Positions 1-7,149 of a DNA stretch of 64,000 nucleotides are shown piece by piece; position 1 is the first letter of the stretch; each line of letters starts with the position of its first letter. The translations under genes were made by a program, and so were the position numbers. The notes below the pieces were generated by a model, which was not told the DNA's origin, did no database searches, and saw only the letters and a program-made list of their open reading frames with translations. This DNA comes from AC-56 sp046730395. Its GTDB lineage: Bacteria; Actinomycetota; Thermoleophilia; Solirubrobacterales; 70-9. The stretch covers positions 1-64,000 of the forward strand of contig JBKPIV010000013.1 in NCBI GenBank assembly GCA_046730395.1, read 5' to 3'.

Positions 1-117
1 AGCCAGGGTCAGGTGATCGGCCTGAGCGACTGCACTGGCCTCTGCTTCGGGCCCCATCTCCACTTCGAGGTCCGGGTGAACGGCCAGGTCACCGACCCGA
101 TGGCGTACCTGCCCTAG
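1..117 (+). CDS. M23-family metallopeptidase, C-terminal fragment
   Basis: The window opens inside a gene; only the last 38 codons are present, ending in TAG. The fragment contains GPHLHFEVRVNG, the closing motif of LytM/M23 zinc endopeptidases, in which the HLH histidines serve metal binding and catalysis. The final segment VTDPMAYLP also matches the usual end of these domains. Members cut peptidoglycan cross-bridges outside the cytoplasm. Two Cys residues (DCTGLC) just before the motif are less usual. The N-terminus, signal peptide and any LysM or coiled-coil domains lie outside the window. Family assignment is good; substrate is unknown. Confidence 0.75.
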   Translation, partial: SQGQVIGLSDCTGLCFGPHLHFEVRVNGQVTDPMAYLP

Positions 118-182
118 GGCGCAATCCTCCCCAGGCGAGGCGGTCGCCGCGACCCGATTTCCCAAATCAACGCGATTGTCAT

Positions 183-197
183 TACCCTTACGGGGTA
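183..197. repeat. Short inverted repeat TACCC-N5-GGGTA
   Basis: A perfect 5-bp inverted repeat with a 5-nt centre (TTACG) lies between the M23 peptidase and the repeat-rich membrane protein. Its position upstream of the next gene would suit an operator or a small hairpin. It is short enough to occur by chance, so the regulatory role is only a suggestion. Confidence 0.25.
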
Positions 198-268
198 GTT
201 GCAGAGCGCTAAAGCGGCTCGATCCGGACGCCTATAGGGTGGATGGACCGCTTGCTCGGTTGGTTGAC

Positions 269-979
269 ATGCCAGTCTTCGGACAGATGATCTCCGCGCA
301 ACCTCAGGCGACCACCCGGCTCAGCCACCTCCGCGCCTACCTCGCCGGGACCGGCGCGACCGGGTCGCTGATCACCGGCACCGTCGTGGTCTTCCTGTCG
401 CTCGCCGCCTTCGTCGCCTTCAGGGGCCTGCCCTTCGGCGGCGTGGGCGGCAGCTCCGGCAACGCCTACGTGGGGTCCGACCCCGCCGGCTCACCGGAGG
501 CCGCGGCGAAGGCACTGGCGGCCGCGCCGAGAAAGGTCGCTTCGTCCGCGGTACGCGGCGCGCCCGCCGGCGCGGTCGGTGTCTCCGGGGCGAACCACGG
601 GGGCGGCGGAGGACCGAGCACGAGCACGGGCACCACGACCGGCTCTCCGGTCGGGGGCGACCCCGCCGCGACGGGCACGTCGACCACGACCAGCCCGGGG
701 GCGACCTCCGGTACGAGCGGCGGCCCGATCACCAACACCGTCGACCAGACCGATCCAACCGGGGGCAGCCTCTCTCAGACCACGAGCGGGGTCACCCAGC
801 AGCTCGACAACACGGTCGACCAGACCGGCGGCACGGTGGACCAGACCCTGAACAACGTCGGTGGTGCCGTTGGGCAGGGCGGTGTCGGGGACACGGTCGA
901 CCAGACGCTGAACCAGGTCACGGGCACGCTCAGCGGTGGGTCGGGCGGCGGCTCCGGCTCGGTCCTCCCTCAGCCCTAA
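269..979 (+). CDS. Membrane-anchored Gly/Ser/Thr-rich protein with NTVDQT repeats
   Basis: Not assigned to a family. From the ATG at 269 it has about 236 residues: a short cytoplasmic head, one clear membrane segment (about residues 30-52, VVVFLSLAAFVAF), then a long low-complexity Gly/Ser/Thr/Ala tail. Near the C-terminus the hexamer (N/D/G)TVDQT recurs four times, at roughly 10-25 residue spacing, the last repeats continuing into LN(N/Q)V. The reading frame continues upstream to a TTG at 176, but that start is less likely and no strong ribosome-binding site is seen at any candidate. The layout suits an extracytoplasmic stalk or wall-exposed protein. The stop overlaps the convergent hydrolase stop. 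Confidence 0.55.
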   Translation: MPVFGQMISAQPQATTRLSHLRAYLAGTGATGSLITGTVVVFLSLAAFVAFRGLPFGGVGGSSGNAYVGSDPAGSPEAAAKALAAAPRKVASSAVRGAPAGAVGVSGANHGGGGGPSTSTGTTTGSPVGGDPAATGTSTTTSPGATSGTSGGPITNTVDQTDPTGGSLSQTTSGVTQQLDNTVDQTGGTVDQTLNNVGGAVGQGGVGDTVDQTLNQVTGTLSGGSGGGSGSVLPQP

Positions 980-1728
980 GGAAGCCTCCGCCGCCCTCGG
1001 TCGCCGGCCTGGGCCAGCGCCCGCCCGAGCCACCTGAGGGCGACGCCCTGGAGCTCGGCGTCGTGTTGAGCGGCCCGGTGATGGCCGCCGGGCAGCACGA
1101 TCAGTTTCCGGGGCTCGGCGGCGCGCCCATACAGCTCTTCCGACCATTCGGCCGGGATCTGCTCGTCGCCGCGCGCGTGAATCAGGATCAGGGGCTTTGC
1201 ACCCATGAGCTCCACGGCCTGGCGCAGGTCGTGTTCGGCGAGCCATGCGGCGAGCGCGGCCTCGGACTCCCGATCGATCCGCATCTCCAGCGTCTCCGAC
1301 CGCAACCCGCGCGCGAGGTCGCCCGAGGACGCCGGGCAGATCGCGATCGCCCCCGCGATCGCCTCCGAGCTCGCCGCCGCGAGGATCGCGAGGAAACCGC
1401 CCATGCTCGAGCCGCGCACGCACACCCGTCCCTCGTCGACGCCCTCGAGCCCCGCGAGAAAGCGGACCATCATGACGACGTCGCCGAGCGCTGCGGGGGC
1501 CATGGGGTCCCGCGACTCGCCGTGGCCACGCTGGTCGAAGGCGATCGCCGCCCACCCGGCGGCGGCACAGGCCCGCCCGAAGTCGCCATGGTTCTCCTTC
1601 CGCGAACCGGCCCCGTGGAGGATGACCATCCCCGGCCACGGGGGCTCGATCTCCGGCAGCCACAGCATGTACGGGCGCTTCTCGTGAACGCCGATGTCGT
1701 CCGGCGCCTTCGGGGACGCGCGCACCAT
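976..1728 (-). CDS. Alpha/beta hydrolase (dienelactone hydrolase / prolyl-oligopeptidase-like)
   Basis: 250 residues, a normal length for a single alpha/beta-hydrolase domain without a signal peptide, so probably cytoplasmic. Visible landmarks are the oxyanion region HGAGSRKEN, the FDQRGHGES strand-turn, the nucleophile elbow GSSMGG (Ser about 107), an acid in HARGDEQIP, and the catalytic His in LPGGHHR near the C-terminus. The triad is therefore complete. It is likely an esterase or small-molecule hydrolase; substrate cannot be read from sequence. It is divergent from lysA across 35 bp, and a TAGCTT hexamer on the minus strand sits 9 nt before the ATG. Confidence 0.8.
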   Translation of the reverse strand: MVRASPKAPDDIGVHEKRPYMLWLPEIEPPWPGMVILHGAGSRKENHGDFGRACAAAGWAAIAFDQRGHGESRDPMAPAALGDVVMMVRFLAGLEGVDEGRVCVRGSSMGGFLAILAAASSEAIAGAIAICPASSGDLARGLRSETLEMRIDRESEAALAAWLAEHDLRQAVELMGAKPLILIHARGDEQIPAEWSEELYGRAAEPRKLIVLPGGHHRAAQHDAELQGVALRWLGRALAQAGDRGRRRLP

Positions 1729-1763
1729 GCGGCTTTCAAGCTACACGCGCGCGGGGTCGAGGC

Positions 1764-3095
1764 ATGCGGGTCCCCGTCACAATGGACGCCCGCATGAGCG
1801 CGACGAGCGAGAGATCCATCGTCGAGGGCTCGCCGATCTACCCGATCGGCAGCCGCGTCAACGAGCGGGGACACCTCGAGATCGGCGGGTGCGACGTGGT
1901 CGAGCTGGCGTCCGCGTTCGGCACTCCCGCGTACGTGTACGCCGAGGACGACATCCGCGCCCGGGCGCTCGCCTACCTCGACGCCTTTCGCGCCGAGACC
2001 GACGATTTCGAGGTCCTGTACGCGAGCAAGGCGGCGCCAATCACGGCGATTTACCGCCTGTGCGCGGAGCTCGGCCTGTCCGTCGACGTCGCCTCCGGGG
2101 GCGAGCTGCACATGGCCCTCCGGGCGGGGTTCGATCGCGCGCGGATCTACCTCCACGGCAACAACAAGACCGAGGCCGAGCTTCGCTACGCGATCGAGGC
2201 GCGAATTGGGCATCTGATCGTCGACTCGTTCGCGGAGATCGCACGCCTCGACGCGCTCCTCGATCGTCCCCAGGACGTGCTGATCCGGGTCACACCGGGG
2301 ATCGTGGCCTCGACCCACTCCTACGTGCAGACCGGCGGCCTGGACTCGAAGTTCGGCTTCGGGCTGGAGGACGGCCTCGCCGCCCGCGCCATCGGGGAGG
2401 TGCGCGCATCGCGCCACCTCCGGCTCGTCGGGCTGCACGCCCACATCGGCTCGCAGATCTTCGAGCTCGAGCCGTACACGCGGGCGATCGAGGCCCTCGC
2501 GGCGCTGGTCGACGGCGGATGGGAATGCCGAATCCTGAACGTGGGCGGGGGCCTGGGCATCGCGTACACCTCCGAGGACGCACCGCCGCCGATCTCGAGC
2601 TACGTCGACGTGAAGGTCCGGGGGGTGCGGCGGGTGTTCGATCCGGTCCCGCGGATCCTGATCGAGCCCGGCCGCTCGCTGGTGGGCAACGCGGGGGTGA
2701 CGGTGTACGAGATCGGGACCGTGAAGGAGATCCCGGGCGTGCGTACCTACCTGTCGGTGAACGGCGGCATGTCCGACAACCTGCGCCCGATGCTCTACGG
2801 CTCCCGCTACGAGGCGATCATCGCCAACCGCGCCGGCGACGCCCCCGACACCCTCGCCACCGTCGCCGGCATGCACTGCGAGTCCGGCGACATCCTGATC
2901 AGCGACACGACCCTCCCCGCTCCGCGAGCGGGCGACATGCTCGTCACGCCGGCCACCGGCGCCTACGGATACGCGATGGCCTCGAACTACAACGGCGCCC
3001 CGCGCCCTCCCGTCGTCTTCTGCAGGGACGGCGATGCCCGGGTGGTCGTGCGCCGTGAGACCTGGGACGACCTCGTAGCTCGCGATGCCGACTGA
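1764..3095 (+). CDS. lysA: Diaminopimelate decarboxylase
   Basis: PLP enzyme that decarboxylates meso-diaminopimelate to L-lysine, the last lysine step. Fold-type III (alanine-racemase barrel) signatures are clear: YASKA with the PLP lysine near residue 89, HAHIGSQ, the glycine turn NVGGGLG, EPGRS, and the C-terminal CESGD and GAYGYAMASNYNG motifs that supply the opposite active site in the dimer. Length, 443 residues, fits. Three in-frame ATGs (1764, 1782, 1794) exist and none has a convincing ribosome-binding site; conservation begins after the third, so the true start may be 1794. It overlaps hom by 11 nt, indicating translational coupling. Confidence 0.93.
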   Translation: MRVPVTMDARMSATSERSIVEGSPIYPIGSRVNERGHLEIGGCDVVELASAFGTPAYVYAEDDIRARALAYLDAFRAETDDFEVLYASKAAPITAIYRLCAELGLSVDVASGGELHMALRAGFDRARIYLHGNNKTEAELRYAIEARIGHLIVDSFAEIARLDALLDRPQDVLIRVTPGIVASTHSYVQTGGLDSKFGFGLEDGLAARAIGEVRASRHLRLVGLHAHIGSQIFELEPYTRAIEALAALVDGGWECRILNVGGGLGIAYTSEDAPPPISSYVDVKVRGVRRVFDPVPRILIEPGRSLVGNAGVTVYEIGTVKEIPGVRTYLSVNGGMSDNLRPMLYGSRYEAIIANRAGDAPDTLATVAGMHCESGDILISDTTLPAPRAGDMLVTPATGAYGYAMASNYNGAPRPPVVFCRDGDARVVVRRETWDDLVARDAD

Positions 3096-4311
3096 TCCGG
3101 CCCGGATCGGGCTCCTCGGCAAGGGCACGGTGGGCGGCGCGTTCTCTCGACTCGTGGACGAACGCGCGGACGCGATCGCCGCAGCCGCCGGACGGCGTCC
3201 CGAGATCGTCGGCGTCTTGCGGCGCGGGGAGGGCGAGTTCGACCGGATCCTGGAGGAGTCGGAGATCGTGGTCGAGCTGATGGGCGGCACGGATCCAGCC
3301 CGCGACTACGTGCTGCGGGCGCTTCGGGCGGGGCGCCACGTGGTCACGGCGAACAAGCAGCTGATCGCGCAGTTCGGCGACGAGCTCTTCGACGCCGCCC
3401 GCGGCGCCGGTGTGCAGCTTCGCTTCGAGGCGGCGGTGGCCGGCGTTGTGCCGGTGATCAGGGTGATCCAGGAGAGTCTCGCGGCGACGGAGATCTCGAA
3501 GGTGTTCGGGATCGTGAACGGGACGACCAACCTCATCCTCTCGGAGATGACGAGCACGGGCGCCACCTACGCCGAGGCGCTGGAGCGCGCGCAGGAGCTC
3601 GGCTACGCCGAGGCCGACCCCACGGACGACGTCGGTGGCGCCGACGCGGCGGCGAAGATGGCGATCCTCGCCCGGCTCGCGTTCGGCGCCCCGGTGGCGC
3701 TGACTGACGTCTACTACGAGGGGATCACCGAGATCCAGCCCGACGACATCGCGTACGCGAAGGAGCTCGGGCTGTCGCTCAAGCTGCTGGGCATCGCCGA
3801 GCGCCGCGACGCGGGGATCAGCGTCCGGGTCTTTCCCTGCTTTCTGTATCCAGGCCATCCACTGGCGCCGGTCGAGGGCCCGTTCAACGCGGTGATGGTG
3901 GAGGCGCCGGCGATCACGGAGATCACGATGTCGGGCCCGGGGGCGGGGGGCGTCGAGACCGCCTCCGCCGTGCTCGGGGACGTCTTCTCCATCCTCTCGG
4001 GCAGGGCCCCCGTGCACGTGGCCCGCAACGCGCTCGAGATCGTCCACGACATCAGCTCGTCCTTCTACCTCCATCTCGAGGTGGCCGATCGACCCGGCGT
4101 CCTGGCCCGGATCGCAGACGTCCTGGGGCGAAACGAGGTCTCGGTGCGGAGCGTCGTCCAGCGCGGGCTCGGCGACGACGCGCGCCTCGTCATGGTCATG
4201 CACGAGTGTGCGGAGACGCGATTCTTCTCGGCGCTCGAGGAGCTCAGGCCGCTCGAGTTCCTGCGCTCGCAGCCGCGGGCGATTCGCGTCATCGAGGAAG
4301 AGTTCGTCTAG
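3085..4311 (+). CDS. hom: Homoserine dehydrogenase with C-terminal ACT domain
   Basis: Reduces aspartate semialdehyde to homoserine with NAD(P)H, the branch point to threonine and methionine. It has the nucleotide-binding GLLGKGTVGGAF near the N-terminus, VTANKQLIA, the family signature GTTNLILSEM, and the catalytic region EADPTDDVGGADAAAK. About residues 328-400 form an ACT domain (EVADRPGVLARIADVLG), the usual site of threonine feedback control. 408 residues is slightly short of the common 430-440 but every block is present. It starts inside lysA and is followed 9 nt later by thrC, so the three are one transcript. No aspartate kinase is fused to it. Confidence 0.93.
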   Translation: MPTDPARIGLLGKGTVGGAFSRLVDERADAIAAAAGRRPEIVGVLRRGEGEFDRILEESEIVVELMGGTDPARDYVLRALRAGRHVVTANKQLIAQFGDELFDAARGAGVQLRFEAAVAGVVPVIRVIQESLAATEISKVFGIVNGTTNLILSEMTSTGATYAEALERAQELGYAEADPTDDVGGADAAAKMAILARLAFGAPVALTDVYYEGITEIQPDDIAYAKELGLSLKLLGIAERRDAGISVRVFPCFLYPGHPLAPVEGPFNAVMVEAPAITEITMSGPGAGGVETASAVLGDVFSILSGRAPVHVARNALEIVHDISSSFYLHLEVADRPGVLARIADVLGRNEVSVRSVVQRGLGDDARLVMVMHECAETRFFSALEELRPLEFLRSQPRAIRVIEEEFV

Positions 4312-4320
4312 GTGTCCTAG

Positions 4321-5355
4321 GTGCCCCTGCCCCTGATCGAGCGCTATCGCGACCGGTTGCCGCTCGAGGACGGCGACCCGGTCGTGACGCTGAACGAGGG
4401 TTCAACGCCGCTCGTGAGGGCGCCGGTGATCTCGGAGCGCGTGGGGGCGGAGGTCTACCTGAAGCTCGAGGGCGCCAACCCGACCGGTAGCTTCAAGGAC
4501 CGCGGGATGACGGTGGCGGTATCCCGCGCGAAGGGGGCGGGGGCCGAGGCGATCATCTGCGCCTCCACCGGGAATACGGCGGCCAGCTGCGCCGCGTACG
4601 CCGCGCGGGCGGGGCTGCGCGGCGCCGTGATCGTGCCTGAGGGCAAGATCGCGATCGGGAAGCTCGCCCAGGCCCTGATGCACGGCGCCCGCGTGATCGC
4701 CCTCAGGGGCAACTTCGATCGGGCGCTGGAGATCGTGCGCGAGCTCGAACGAAGCCATCCGGTCGAGCTCGTCAACTCCGTCAATCCGTACCGCATCGAG
4801 GGTCAGAAGACGGCGGCCTTCGAGGTCTGCGACGAGCTGGGCGAGCCGCCGGGCGCGCTCGCGATCCCGGTTGGGAACGCCGGCAATATCACGGCCTGGT
4901 GGCGCGGCTTTCGCGAGTACGACGCGGCGCCCGTGCTGTACGGGTTTCAGGCCGAGGGGGCCGCGCCGCTGGTGCGAGGCGAACGGGTGGAGAGCCCCGA
5001 GACGGTCGCGTCGGCGATCAGGATCGGCAATCCAGCCCGGTGGGAGGAGGCGATGGAGGCGGTCACCGGCTCGCGCGGCCGGATCGCGGCGGTCAGCGAC
5101 GGGCAGATCCTCGACGCATACCGGCTGCTCGCCTCCCGGGAGGGCGTGTTCTGCGAACCTGCCTCGGCCGCCTCCGTCGCCGGAATCCTCGCCCACGGCC
5201 TGCCGGCGCCCGACGGCGGCGAAGCTCCGGCGTCGGTGGTGTGCGTGTTGACGGGCCATGGCCTGAAGGACCCGGACACGGCGCTCGGCAAGGCGCCGTC
5301 CGTGGTCGGTTGCGAGGCCGACGTCGGCGCGGTCGAGCGCGCCGTCTTCGAGTGA
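4321..5355 (+). CDS. thrC: Threonine synthase
   Basis: PLP-dependent lyase converting O-phosphohomoserine to threonine. 344 residues place it with the short (class II-like) synthases of actinobacteria. The PLP lysine is in GSFKDRGM (near residue 59). CASTGNTAAS and the glycine loop VGNAGNI bind the cofactor phosphate and substrate. GTG start, 9 nt after hom. Homoserine kinase (thrB), which often follows in actinobacteria, is not here: the next gene is a decayed signalling gene. The phosphohomoserine must be made by an enzyme encoded elsewhere. Confidence 0.93.
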   Translation: MPLPLIERYRDRLPLEDGDPVVTLNEGSTPLVRAPVISERVGAEVYLKLEGANPTGSFKDRGMTVAVSRAKGAGAEAIICASTGNTAASCAAYAARAGLRGAVIVPEGKIAIGKLAQALMHGARVIALRGNFDRALEIVRELERSHPVELVNSVNPYRIEGQKTAAFEVCDELGEPPGALAIPVGNAGNITAWWRGFREYDAAPVLYGFQAEGAAPLVRGERVESPETVASAIRIGNPARWEEAMEAVTGSRGRIAAVSDGQILDAYRLLASREGVFCEPASAASVAGILAHGLPAPDGGEAPASVVCVLTGHGLKDPDTALGKAPSVVGCEADVGAVERAVFE

Positions 5356-5432
5356 CCTGAACCGGTCGTTCAAAGGGCCATTCGGACGCGGCCGCGCTCA
5401 GCCGAGCAGGCGGACGACCCGATCAAGAAGCG

Positions 5433-6001
5433 ATGGCGGTCGACCTGGGACAAGACGCCGTCGACATGGGCGCCCTCTCCGAGGCGATGCGGGCGCTCGC
5501 CGCCAGCGCGAGCCCCTCGGCCGCTCGTACCGCCGTTTGCGAGGGGGCGCGAACGGTCGCCGTCGCGCCGGTGTCGGCGCTCCTGGAGCCCACCCCCGAC
5601 GGCAGTGGGCTGGCGGTGTCGGTGTCGCTCGGGGCGAACCTACGCGGTCTCTTGGTGCCGTTCGCGGGCGAACGCTCGCGGGCCGCCCATGCCTTCGCCG
5701 GCGCGGAGGCCGTGTTCGCCCCCGATGCCGACAGCCAGATCGACATCGACCGCGACTTTCTTCGTCGGACTCGGGCCGTGTCCACGCTTTGGCACCCGGT
5801 CCTCCATCAGGGCACGGCGATCGGCGTGCTGGTGGTCGCGTGGCGGCGCCGGGTAGCGAGCTACGCGCCTCGCCTGGGACCGCTCATGGACGTGCTGGCC
5901 GCGGCGGCCGCCGTGTCGGCCGGGCCGACGCCGCGCTGTACGAGGCGAAGCGCACCGGGCGAGACCGCGCCGTGGCGGCCTCCCTACGAGCGTCGACCTA
6001 G
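5433..6001 (+). pseudogene. Remnant GAF-GGDEF diguanylate cyclase with most of the GGDEF domain deleted
   Basis: From the ATG at 5433 about 150 residues read as a GAF sensor domain (start MGALSEAMRALAASA, later STLWHPVLHQGTAIGVLVVAW, ending with a helix LLDVLAAAAAV-like). The frame then turns into Arg-rich nonsense. In the +1 frame, starting around 5925, the sequence reads GRADAALYEAKRTGRDRAV and stops at 6001. That is the conserved C-terminal end of GGDEF domains. The catalytic GG(D/E)EF core, about 130-150 residues, is missing and the junction changes frame. I conclude an internal deletion inactivated the cyclase. A functional stand-alone GAF protein is possible but less likely. Confidence 0.65.
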
Positions 6002-6061
6002 TCACGAAGTCGGCCCGATCCGTGCGCAACGCGCGCGTCGGCGAACGCGAGGATCGCCGCG

Positions 6062-6676
6062 ATGCTGGCCGAACTGCTCGGGCTGGTGGCGCCGCCCCGT
6101 TGCTCGCTGTGCGCTGCGGCCTGCGGGGCCCGGGAGGCGCTGTGTGAGGCTTGCGAGTCGCGGCTCGAGGCGCGGCGCCCGCGCCACGCCTCGCTCCGGG
6201 GGCTCGACCAGGCGTGGTCTGCGTCGGAGTATGAGGGCGTTGCGCGCGACCTGGTCGTGACGCTCAAGTTCAGGGGACGCCTACGCCTTGCCTCGCGCGC
6301 GGCCGAGGCGATCGTCCAGCGGGCCCCGCCCGAGCTGCTGACCGGGATCGTGGTCCCGGTTCCGGCGGCCCCCGAGCGTCGCCGGCAGCGGGGGTTCGAC
6401 CCAGCCGAGGCGATCGCCGTTGGGGTGGCCGCGCGGTCCGGGCTCGCGGTCAGCCGGTGCCTCAGGCGCTCCCCGGGCCGCCGGCAGGTCGGGCGCCCGC
6501 GGAGCGACCGGCTGTCCGATCCGCCCGCGGTGCGTTTGCGCGGCCGGGCGCCGGAGCGGGCGATCCTGATCGACGACGTGGTCACCACCGGCGCCACCGT
6601 CGGCGCCTGCGCCGAGGCGCTGCGTGACGGCGGCGCATCCAGGGTCGTCGCCCTGACCTTCGCGCGGGCCGGGTGA
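6062..6676 (+). CDS. ComF-family phosphoribosyltransferase-like protein
   Basis: 204 residues. The N-terminus carries a zinc-ribbon-like cluster, CSLCAAACG then LCEACESRL, followed by a phosphoribosyltransferase fold ending in ILIDDVVTTGATV, the PRPP-binding loop. This is the ComFC/GntX architecture. In naturally competent bacteria ComFC takes part in DNA uptake or integration, but many non-competent actinobacteria carry it and its chemistry is unresolved. The expected ComFA helicase is not adjacent. It starts 60 nt after the cyclase remnant and is followed by the ribosome-hibernation gene, the order also common in other bacteria (comFC, hpf, secA, prfB). Confidence 0.85.
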   Translation: MLAELLGLVAPPRCSLCAAACGAREALCEACESRLEARRPRHASLRGLDQAWSASEYEGVARDLVVTLKFRGRLRLASRAAEAIVQRAPPELLTGIVVPVPAAPERRRQRGFDPAEAIAVGVAARSGLAVSRCLRRSPGRRQVGRPRSDRLSDPPAVRLRGRAPERAILIDDVVTTGATVGACAEALRDGGASRVVALTFARAG

Positions 6677-6754
6677 CGTCTCCATTCGGGGATTTGGCGG
6701 GAGGACGCCAGGGTCGTAGGATCTGTTCAGCTGCACCCGAGGAGAGGAGGGAGC

Positions 6755-7102
6755 GTGCGGATCGAAGTCAGGGGCAGGAACACGGAGGTCACCGACGAGC
6801 TTCGCCGCCACGTGGAGAAGCGCTTTGCGCGGCTCGGCAGGCAGGTCTCCGAGCACGCGGTCCTCGAGGTCGAGCTGAGCGAGGAGCGAAACCCCTCGAT
6901 CTCCGACCGTCAGATAGCGGAGGCGACGCTCCACCTCAAGCGCACCACCCTCCGTGCCCGCGAGGCCGCCCCGGAGATGCTCCACTCGATCCACGAGATC
7001 GCCGAGGACCTGCGGCGACAGGTGAAGCGTCACCGCGAGAAGCGCCGCAAGCGCCACCAGACCAGGCGCATCGCGGACAACCTGCGGCGACGAACCGCGT
7101 AG
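6755..7102 (+). CDS. hpf: Ribosome hibernation/stability factor (HPF/RaiA family, short form)
   Basis: 115 residues with the S30AE/HPF signature: MRIEVRGRNTEVTDELRRHVEKRF, then SEERNPSISDRQ-, then an amphipathic helix ending in a very basic tail (RRQVKRHREKRRKRHQ). These proteins bind the 30S decoding site in stationary phase and block translation. This is the short form; the long-form C-terminal dimerisation domain of most actinobacteria and Firmicutes is absent, so a partner would be needed for 100S dimers. GTG start with an excellent purine-rich site (GGAGAGGAGGGA) just upstream. Lies directly before secA, a widespread order. Confidence 0.88.
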   Translation: MRIEVRGRNTEVTDELRRHVEKRFARLGRQVSEHAVLEVELSEERNPSISDRQIAEATLHLKRTTLRAREAAPEMLHSIHEIAEDLRRQVKRHREKRRKRHQTRRIADNLRRRTA

Positions 7103-7135
7103 GGCGACCCGCGGAAAGCTAGGTCGAGCGGCCGG

Positions 7136-7141
7136 TACCCT
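7136..7141 (+). promoter_or_regulatory. Candidate leaderless -10 hexamer (TACCCT) for secA
   Basis: A TANNNT hexamer 8 nt upstream of the secA GTG. At this spacing transcription would start at or next to the start codon. A GGGAGG tract also lies between, so a conventional site cannot be excluded. No clear -35 element is visible. Confidence 0.35.
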
Positions 7142-7149
7142 GGGAGGCC

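Noticed and set aside
176..268. TTG-initiated N-terminal extension of the repeat-rich protein
   Set aside because: TTG start without ribosome site; the ATG at 269 gives a normal membrane-anchor layout.
491..1663. Long minus-strand open frame across the first membrane protein and the hydrolase
   Set aside because: Arg/Ala-rich antisense shadow of two well-supported genes; high GC makes such frames common.
1470..3290. 606-residue minus-strand frame opposite lysA and hom
   Set aside because: No domain recognised, Arg/His/Val-rich, fully antisense to lysA/hom, which have complete catalytic motifs.
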